10,828 nucleotides of DNA, from contig JBAVTG010000138.1 in NCBI GenBank assembly GCA_049696015.1, positions 1-10,828 of the forward strand, read 5' to 3'. Both the position numbers and the translations under genes were made by a program. Under the pieces are notes generated by a model, which saw only the letters and a program-made list of their open reading frames with translations, did not search any database and was not told the origin of the DNA. The stretch's first letter is position 1. Each line of letters starts with the position of its first letter. Below are positions 6,311-10,828 of this stretch, piece after piece. The DNA is from JANMEX01 sp049696015 (GTDB lineage Bacteria > Pseudomonadota > Alphaproteobacteria > Rhizobiales > Rhizobiaceae).

Positions 6311-7270
6311 CTAAAACAACGCCTTCAGGTCATTGAGGCGGTCGTTGATCAGCCAACCGTAATAATTCTCTTCCGGCAATTTCTCCGGTTCACCTGCCTG
6401 CCGACGCTTCTCATTTTCACCTGCAAGCGCGGCTGCCCGGGTTTCCGGATCGCCGGTGTTATAGAGCGTGGCCGTAATGCCCGGGTTTTCCGAAATGTCG
6501 ACGTCAGCGATCTTTTTGTAGGCATCAATGGCATTGCGGATAGTTGCTGCCATGTAGGGCAACGTCAAATCCGGATCCATAATGGTGCGGTAAACTTCAT
6601 TGGCATTATTGACATCAAGGCGCGGCAGGCCGGAAACCTGGTTCACCCGGTCGGACATCTGTAACGCCGTCAACGGATTGAGCTGGCCGATCCCGAATGT
6701 TTGCCCTGCATAAAACGGCTGGAAGAAAACTGCTGAAAAACGATTGTTCGGAAAGTCGATGCCATCAACAGTTTTGCCGCGGAATGCACTGTTCCAGACC
6801 CGCTCGCGGCATGTCCACAACGCCTCAGAACCCTTTAGGCTCTTGCAGGCTTCAAACTGCGGGCGGTCAACGAAATCTGCAACCTTTTCGCCATTGGCTT
6901 CAAACGTGATGTCAGAAGCGACATAGGCCAACGCCTTGACATAGTAGGTTTGAAGCCGGTCGTAGGCATCGACATTGTAGGTGTGCTCGCCGACAATCGC
7001 GCCGGCCATATGCAACGGCGAAATGCCGTATTGGGCGGAAATCTGCTTGATTTTCGAGCGCAGTCTCGTGTCATTTTGCAAGAGATTCAAAACTTTTGCA
7101 TATTTGGCGTCAAAACTGGATTTGGTCGCCTTGGTCCGTTTGGCCGAAGCGGCGGGAATGCCAGGTTGCTCAGCATTGCGGTTGCCCTCGGGCACAAGCG
7201 TCAGTGCTTGAGCGCCATGAAGGCCCAGAAAAAATAAGGCAGTTGCTGTTACAACCGGACGGAGTTTCAT
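6311..7270 (-). CDS. Secreted DUF1402 protein, probable diverged lytic transglycosylase-like fold
   Basis: A 319-residue exported protein. Residues 1-22 form a Sec signal peptide (K2 and R4, hydrophobic 6-18, cleavage likely after AQA). I recognise the body as DUF1402, a family typical of Rhizobiales with no proven function. Motifs resemble soluble lytic transglycosylases: MAGAIVGEHTYN (88-99) with E95 in the place of the catalytic Glu, FGIGQLNPLTAL (192-203) like the GxxQ-x-P-x-TA block, and ITATLYNTGDP (265-275) like the AYNAG block. C142 and C154 could form a periplasmic disulfide. It would act in the periplasm on peptidoglycan, but the enzyme activity is my inference. GGAAG lies about 9 nt before the ATG. 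It is downstream of hslU on the same strand across a 117-nt gap, so it may have its own promoter. Confidence 0.85.
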   Translation of the reverse strand: MKLRPVVTATALFFLGLHGAQALTLVPEGNRNAEQPGIPAASAKRTKATKSSFDAKYAKVLNLLQNDTRLRSKIKQISAQYGISPLHMAGAIVGEHTYNVDAYDRLQTYYVKALAYVASDITFEANGEKVADFVDRPQFEACKSLKGSEALWTCRERVWNSAFRGKTVDGIDFPNNRFSAVFFQPFYAGQTFGIGQLNPLTALQMSDRVNQVSGLPRLDVNNANEVYRTIMDPDLTLPYMAATIRNAIDAYKKIADVDISENPGITATLYNTGDPETRAAALAGENEKRRQAGEPEKLPEENYYGWLINDRLNDLKALF

Positions 7271-7387
7271 GATGGACGGCTTCCCGATTCTGGCGCCTCT
7301 TTAGTCGCCCTACCCCCCAAGAGTCGAGTGGTTAAAAGCCCCGGCGTATGCCTGAAATCGACGCTGTTGCCTTCGGGTCACATTTCC
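7271..7387 (-). promoter_or_regulatory. Intergenic region upstream of the DUF1402 gene, possible regulatory sites
   Basis: This 117-nt gap separates hslU from the DUF1402 gene. It contains two GANTC sites (GATTC 7286-7290, GAGTC 7321-7325) and, on the minus strand, TTAACCAC (7328-7335), one base from the CtrA-type half-site TTAACCAT. A GC-rich run ending in GGGGCTTTT (minus strand, near 7336-7344) faintly resembles a terminator end for hslU, but its stem is only about 3 bp. I see no convincing -35/-10 pair. Confidence 0.3.
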
Positions 7388-8689
7388 TCACAGGATGAAG
7401 CGTGACAGGTCGGTGTTCTTGGCCAAAGCGCCAAGTTTGTCGCGTACATAGTCCGCGTCAATCTTGAAAGACGTGCCGTTTTTATCTGGCGCATCATAGG
7501 ATATCTCGTCCAGCACCCGCTCCATCACCGTTTGCAGCCGCCGTGCGCCGATATTTTCCACTGACGTGTTCAAGTCCACAGCGATGTCGGCAAGTGCATC
7601 AAGCGCGGTATCGGTGAATTCAAGCGTTACCCCTTCCGTGCCCATCAACGCGATATACTGTTTGATCAGGCTGGCTTCCGTTTCGGTCAGAATGCGGCGC
7701 ATATCCTCGCGGGTCAGCGCCGACAATTCAACGCGGATCGGCAACCGTCCTTGCAGCTCCGGCAACAGGTCGGAAGGTTTGGCGACGTGAAACGCGCCAG
7801 ATGCTATAAACAGGATATGGTCGGTCTTCACCGGTCCGTATTTGGTTGAAACCGTCGTGCCTTCAATCAGCGGCAATAAATCGCGCTGCACGCCTTCGCG
7901 CGAAACGCCAGCGCCGACCCCGCCATCACGTGCCGCGATCTTGTCGATTTCATCGAGGAAGACGATGCCATTATCCTCGGCAGCGCGTACGGCCTCCCGG
8001 TTGATTTGGTCCATGTCGATCAACTTGTCGGATTCGTCATTGACCAGAAAATCATAGGAGTTTTTGACGGTTGTCTTGATTGTTTTGGTGCGACCGCCCA
8101 TCGCCTTGCCGAGCATGTCCGACAGGTTCAGAACGCCGATATTTGCCCCCGGCATGCCGGGAATTTCAAACTGTGGCGATCCACCGTCGGCCACTTCGAC
8201 CTCAATGTCCTTGTCGTCCATCTCGCCATCCCGCAATTTCTTGCGGAATGACTCGCGTGTTGCCGGGCTGGACGTCTTGCCCACCAGCGCGTCAAGCACG
8301 CGCTCTTCTGCGTTGATATGCGCCTTGGCTTTAACGTCTTCGCGCTTCTTGTCGCGGATCAGTGCAATGCCGGCTTCGACAAGGTCGCGCACGATCTGCT
8401 CGACGTCACGCCCGACATAGCCGACTTCAGTGAATTTGGTCGCTTCAACCTTGATAAAAGGCGCACCAGCAAGTTTCGCCAATCGGCGCGATATTTCCGT
8501 TTTGCCAACGCCTGTGGGTCCGATCATCAAAATGTTCTTCGGCATCACCTCTTCACGCATTTGCCCCTGCAATTGCTGGCGCCGCCAGCGATTGCGCAGC
8601 GCAATGGCCACAGCGCGCTTGGCATCCTTCTGGCCGATGATATGGCGGTCGAGTTCGGAAACGATCTCGCGGGGCGAAAATGTGGTCAT
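7388..8689 (-). CDS. hslU: ATP-dependent protease HslVU (ClpYQ), ATPase subunit HslU
   Basis: A 433-residue AAA+ unfoldase, slightly shorter than the E. coli protein, that forms hexamers capping the HslV peptidase and feeds it unfolded substrates in the cytoplasm. The N-terminal SPREIVSELDRHIIGQ is typical. Walker A is GPTGVGKT (57-64), the pore loop GYVG is at 90-93, and the intermediate I-domain covers about 105-235. Walker B is IVFLDEID (242-249), sensor 1 lies around FIASGAF (294-300), arginine-finger candidates are R315 and R319, and sensor 2 is GARRL (381-385). The C-terminal SRFIL is the tail that inserts between HslV subunits. All ATPase motifs are intact. The ATG overlaps the GNAT stop by 4 nt, placing hslU last in the hslV-led operon. 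Confidence 0.97.
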   Translation of the reverse strand: MTTFSPREIVSELDRHIIGQKDAKRAVAIALRNRWRRQQLQGQMREEVMPKNILMIGPTGVGKTEISRRLAKLAGAPFIKVEATKFTEVGYVGRDVEQIVRDLVEAGIALIRDKKREDVKAKAHINAEERVLDALVGKTSSPATRESFRKKLRDGEMDDKDIEVEVADGGSPQFEIPGMPGANIGVLNLSDMLGKAMGGRTKTIKTTVKNSYDFLVNDESDKLIDMDQINREAVRAAEDNGIVFLDEIDKIAARDGGVGAGVSREGVQRDLLPLIEGTTVSTKYGPVKTDHILFIASGAFHVAKPSDLLPELQGRLPIRVELSALTREDMRRILTETEASLIKQYIALMGTEGVTLEFTDTALDALADIAVDLNTSVENIGARRLQTVMERVLDEISYDAPDKNGTSFKIDADYVRDKLGALAKNTDLSRFIL

Positions 8690-9198
8690 GCGTCTTCTTC
8701 TTCCGTGAAGTCAGGATTGTCGAGCGCCATCATCAGCGCCGGACCGTGGATGGATGTTCTTGTATCGAAAGCCTTGAACCCGGCCTTTTCATAAGCGCGG
8801 ATCGCCATCGCATTTGTTGGATCGGGATCGATAATCAGTCGAGGCGTGCCTTCTTCAAACAGAAGCTCAGCCAGCGCCTTAAGGATCGCCGAGCCGTGGC
8901 CTTTGTTCAGGTTGGCCGCCTCGCCGATGGAAATATCGACGCCGATCGTGCCGAATGGCTGATCCTGATAGGGATGATCGGCTTCCAGATGCGGATCGTA
9001 AGTCTGGGCGTAAGCAAAGGGCTTTCCGCCCAGTTCCACAATCATTGGCTCAACCGCCTCGCTATCGAGGCTGGAAAAAATATCGGCAAGCTCCTGCGCT
9101 GGTTCGCCCCACCATTCTTGCCAGTGCGGCAAAGCGATCCACCGCCCCAGAAGCGCGGCATCCTTTTTTGTGACAGCCCTGAAAGTGATGTCTTCCAT
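8686..9198 (-). CDS. GNAT family N-acetyltransferase, AAC(6')-like subgroup
   Basis: A 170-residue acetyl-CoA-dependent acetyltransferase. It opens with ITFRAVTKKDAALLGRW (4-20), has WQEWWGEP (26-33), the strand GTIGVDISIGE (83-93), an acetyl-CoA pyrophosphate loop NKGHGSAI (98-105), and DPDPTNAMAIRAYEKAGF (124-141), the segment that marks the AAC(6') and siderophore-acetylase type of GNAT. The substrate is unknown; a chromosomal gene in an hslVU operon is more likely to modify a metabolite or protein than an antibiotic. The frame is open to 9288, but that extension lies inside the neighbouring membrane-protein gene; the ATG at 9198 starts the domain properly and sits 8 nt after the upstream stop. 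The acidic tail ends in the hslU overlap. A GNAT gene between hslV and hslU is common in rhizobia. Confidence 0.88.
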   Translation of the reverse strand: MEDITFRAVTKKDAALLGRWIALPHWQEWWGEPAQELADIFSSLDSEAVEPMIVELGGKPFAYAQTYDPHLEADHPYQDQPFGTIGVDISIGEAANLNKGHGSAILKALAELLFEEGTPRLIIDPDPTNAMAIRAYEKAGFKAFDTRTSIHGPALMMALDNPDFTEEEDA

Positions 9199-9206
9199 CG
9201 TTTGCC

Positions 9207-10358
9207 TCAAGCGTTGATCGGCGGCAGGCGCTTGAGAAGCGCGGCTGGCAAAGTCGTGCCGATAACCACATGGCGGATACGCTGCCATCCGGCCCCGAAC
9301 ATGATGACCAGCGCGCCAACAGAAATGAGCACCAGAGCCACCGGCGGGATACCGGCATTGGTCGCAGTATCAGCGAGCAGATTTTGGACGCCGAGAGTTC
9401 CGAAATAGCCGAGCGTCGGCACCAGCAATGAGCGCCGGTCTATGGCAAGCGCAACGTAGGTGAACACAGCGATCAACACGATCAGGCCAATAACCGCGTC
9501 GGACCCTGCCGCAATGTCCGCACCTCCGACATTTTGTCCGGTCGCCATGACAAAAAGCGGGTGAACCAGCATCGGCGCTGAAACGACATGCAGCCAGAAC
9601 GCGCAGTCCGACCAGACTGTGCGCCGCTCGCGGTCATGCAGATCCAGCGCAACCGCGATTGCAAACACGATCAGCCCGCAAAGGAGCGGCATATAGAGCG
9701 CGTTGCGCACCACAGAGGGGATTTGTTCGGAGGATGGGACCTGCACCGAACCATCTATGACGCCGTCATACAGAAACAGGCCAGCTTGCAGGAATGCAAA
9801 TCCTGTCAGCGCCAAAGCGACAAATGCGGCCAACACCGGCACGCTAAATCGCCAGAAATAGGCAGCCGCGATGGCGACAAACGCGCCAGTTCCGGCCAGC
9901 GAAACCCATCCGGCGGCGCCGCGCAGACTGAAGACGGCAAAGGGATTGGCCTCCAATGCCGACAAGTCGATCTGTGTCGAAGCGCCCAGCCAGACAAAAT
10001 AGGCGCTGCATGCCATGAAAAGCACCGCCAGCAATGTCGAGGAAAGCCGCATCCGCTTCTGGCGCGTGACAATTTCGGCAATCGCCCAAATCACAGCGGC
10101 TGCAATCGCCACAATCAGGTTTTGATTGCCGCCAAACAGGGGTGTCAGGGCGAAACTGCCGCCTGCCATGAACAGAAGGATGCCGATGGTCACAAAGATG
10201 TCATTCCCGCCGCCAATGAGGCGCAGCTGTTCATCAGGCGCCTCGTCTGCAGCGGCAGGTTCATCATTTTCGCGCGCCAGCAACAGCAAAGCTCGCTGCT
10301 GCGAAGCGGTAATGATGCTGCGTGAAACAGCAGTCTCGATCTGGCTTGGGGTCAGCAT
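9207..10358 (-). CDS. Polytopic membrane protein, DUF2157-like
   Basis: A 383-residue integral inner-membrane protein with about ten hydrophobic segments (roughly 53-75, 79-98, 107-127, 146-169, 172-197, 219-240, 253-272, 286-306, 308-328, 338-357). A soluble N-terminal helix-rich part, LTPSQIETAVSRSIITASQQ (2-21), looks like the short N-terminal domain seen before the membrane part in DUF2157 proteins; an acidic linker (30-45) and LRLIGGGNDIFVTIG (45-59) follow. No catalytic motif is visible and I do not know a function. The start codon shares one base with the hslV stop (TGATG), and its stop is 8 nt before the GNAT start, so it is co-translated within the protease operon. The family assignment is tentative; the membrane topology is clear. 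Confidence 0.75.
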   Translation of the reverse strand: MLTPSQIETAVSRSIITASQQRALLLLARENDEPAAADEAPDEQLRLIGGGNDIFVTIGILLFMAGGSFALTPLFGGNQNLIVAIAAAVIWAIAEIVTRQKRMRLSSTLLAVLFMACSAYFVWLGASTQIDLSALEANPFAVFSLRGAAGWVSLAGTGAFVAIAAAYFWRFSVPVLAAFVALALTGFAFLQAGLFLYDGVIDGSVQVPSSEQIPSVVRNALYMPLLCGLIVFAIAVALDLHDRERRTVWSDCAFWLHVVSAPMLVHPLFVMATGQNVGGADIAAGSDAVIGLIVLIAVFTYVALAIDRRSLLVPTLGYFGTLGVQNLLADTATNAGIPPVALVLISVGALVIMFGAGWQRIRHVVIGTTLPAALLKRLPPINA

Positions 10359-10828
10359 CAGGCTTTTTTGTCCGAAAGAAGTTTCGGTGCCGAATCGGCT
10401 TCAAGTGTTTCCATCACCAGCGAATCATTGGTGTAGACGCAGATCGACGCTGCAATCCTCATGGCCCGCTTGGCGATCTCTTCGGCATCCTTGTCGGTGT
10501 CAATCATCGCCCGCGCCGCCGCCAATGCAAAATTCCCGCCCGATCCGATAGCCATGATACCTTCTTCCGGTTCAAGCACATCCCCATTGCCCGTCAGGCC
10601 GAGTGTCACGCTCTTGTCGGCAACAATCATCATGGCTTCGAGGCGGCGCAGATACCGGTCCGTGCGCCAGTCCTTGGCAAGTTCGACGCAGGCGCGGGTC
10701 AATTGGCCGGGATATTGTTCAATCTTGGCTTCAAGCCGTTCCAGAAGAGTGAACGCGTCTGCTGTTGCGCCGGCAAAACCGGCAATGACCAAGCCATTGC
10801 CCAGCAGCCGCACTTTGCGCGCATTGCC
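10358..10828 (-). CDS. hslV: ATP-dependent protease HslVU, peptidase subunit HslV (partial, N-terminus missing)
   Basis: The last 156 codons of HslV, the proteasome-beta-like threonine peptidase that forms double hexameric rings and degrades proteins unfolded by HslU. The catalytic N-terminal Thr1 and D17 lie beyond the window edge, but GNARKVRLLGNG is visible and its Lys (about 10814-10816) matches catalytic K33 of E. coli HslV. VIAGFAGATADAFTLLERLE, the RTDRYLRRLEAMMIVAD region and AIGSGGNFALAAARAM are clear family blocks. A possible GTG start at 10813 is not real, because homology continues upstream to the edge. The C-terminus is about ten residues longer than in E. coli and Lys/Ser-rich. 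It leads the operon hslV, membrane protein, GNAT, hslU. Confidence 0.96.
   Translation of the reverse strand, partial: GNARKVRLLGNGLVIAGFAGATADAFTLLERLEAKIEQYPGQLTRACVELAKDWRTDRYLRRLEAMMIVADKSVTLGLTGNGDVLEPEEGIMAIGSGGNFALAAARAMIDTDKDAEEIAKRAMRIAASICVYTNDSLVMETLEADSAPKLLSDKKA

Noticed and set aside
8318..8794. A 158-codon plus-strand open frame opposite the hslU 5' end and the GNAT 3' end.
   Set aside because: Antisense shadow of hslU, whose Walker A and pore-loop motifs are coded on the other strand in this region.
9199..9288. N-terminal extension of the GNAT protein by 30 codons.
   Set aside because: It lies within the 3' end of the membrane-protein gene, is not GNAT-like, and the ATG at 9198 starts at the expected first strand of the fold.
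9588..10325. A 245-codon plus-strand open frame opposite the membrane-protein gene.
   Set aside because: The translation is rich in Gln, Arg and His with no hydrophobic or domain pattern, as expected for the complement of a membrane-protein gene; the sense frame encodes clear transmembrane segments.

Overview
The window is an ordinary, densely coded chromosomal housekeeping region of an alphaproteobacterium, most likely a member of the Hyphomicrobiales (Rhizobiales). This placement rests on gene order and protein style, not on a search: maf-aroE-coaE-dnaQ next to a convergent secB, an FxsA/TimA/MltA/Smr/XRE block, a DUF1402 protein, and an hslV...hslU operon with a GNAT gene inside. In rhizobia, genes such as these often lie near the replication origin, so an origin-proximal position is plausible but not shown. 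I see no tRNA, rRNA, CRISPR array, insertion sequence, prophage or transfer scar. No gene-free stretch exceeds about 140 bp.

Layout. Positions 1-2309 (+): the 3' end of maf, then aroE, coaE and dnaQ, overlapping or nearly abutting, so a translationally coupled operon (nucleotide-pool hygiene, shikimate pathway, CoA synthesis, replication proofreading). Positions 2313-2339: a strong hairpin that terminates the convergent secB transcript. Positions 2366-3426 (-): secB and, upstream of it, fxsA, which starts at TTG. Positions 3427-3563: a divergent intergenic region with a plausible promoter for the next operon. Positions 3564-6289 (+): timA (Tim44-domain), mltA, an Smr-domain gene and an XRE regulator, spaced 6 nt, 3 nt and -4 nt. 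Positions 6311-7270 (-): a secreted DUF1402 protein that looks like a diverged lytic transglycosylase. Positions 7388-10828 (-): hslV (N-terminus cut by the window edge), a polytopic membrane protein, a GNAT acetyltransferase and hslU, all overlapping or within 8 nt.

Themes. Envelope and protein quality control dominate: SecB delivers unfolded exports, HslVU degrades proteins in the cytoplasm, TimA is an inner-membrane Tim44-type adaptor, and MltA and the DUF1402 protein probably act on peptidoglycan. The most useful leads are the signal-peptide-less MltA, the lysozyme-like motifs in DUF1402, the uncharacterised membrane protein/GNAT pair between the two HslVU subunits, and a concentration of GANTC (CcrM) sites in the few intergenic regions. 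I found no convincing evidence of a wholly new system.
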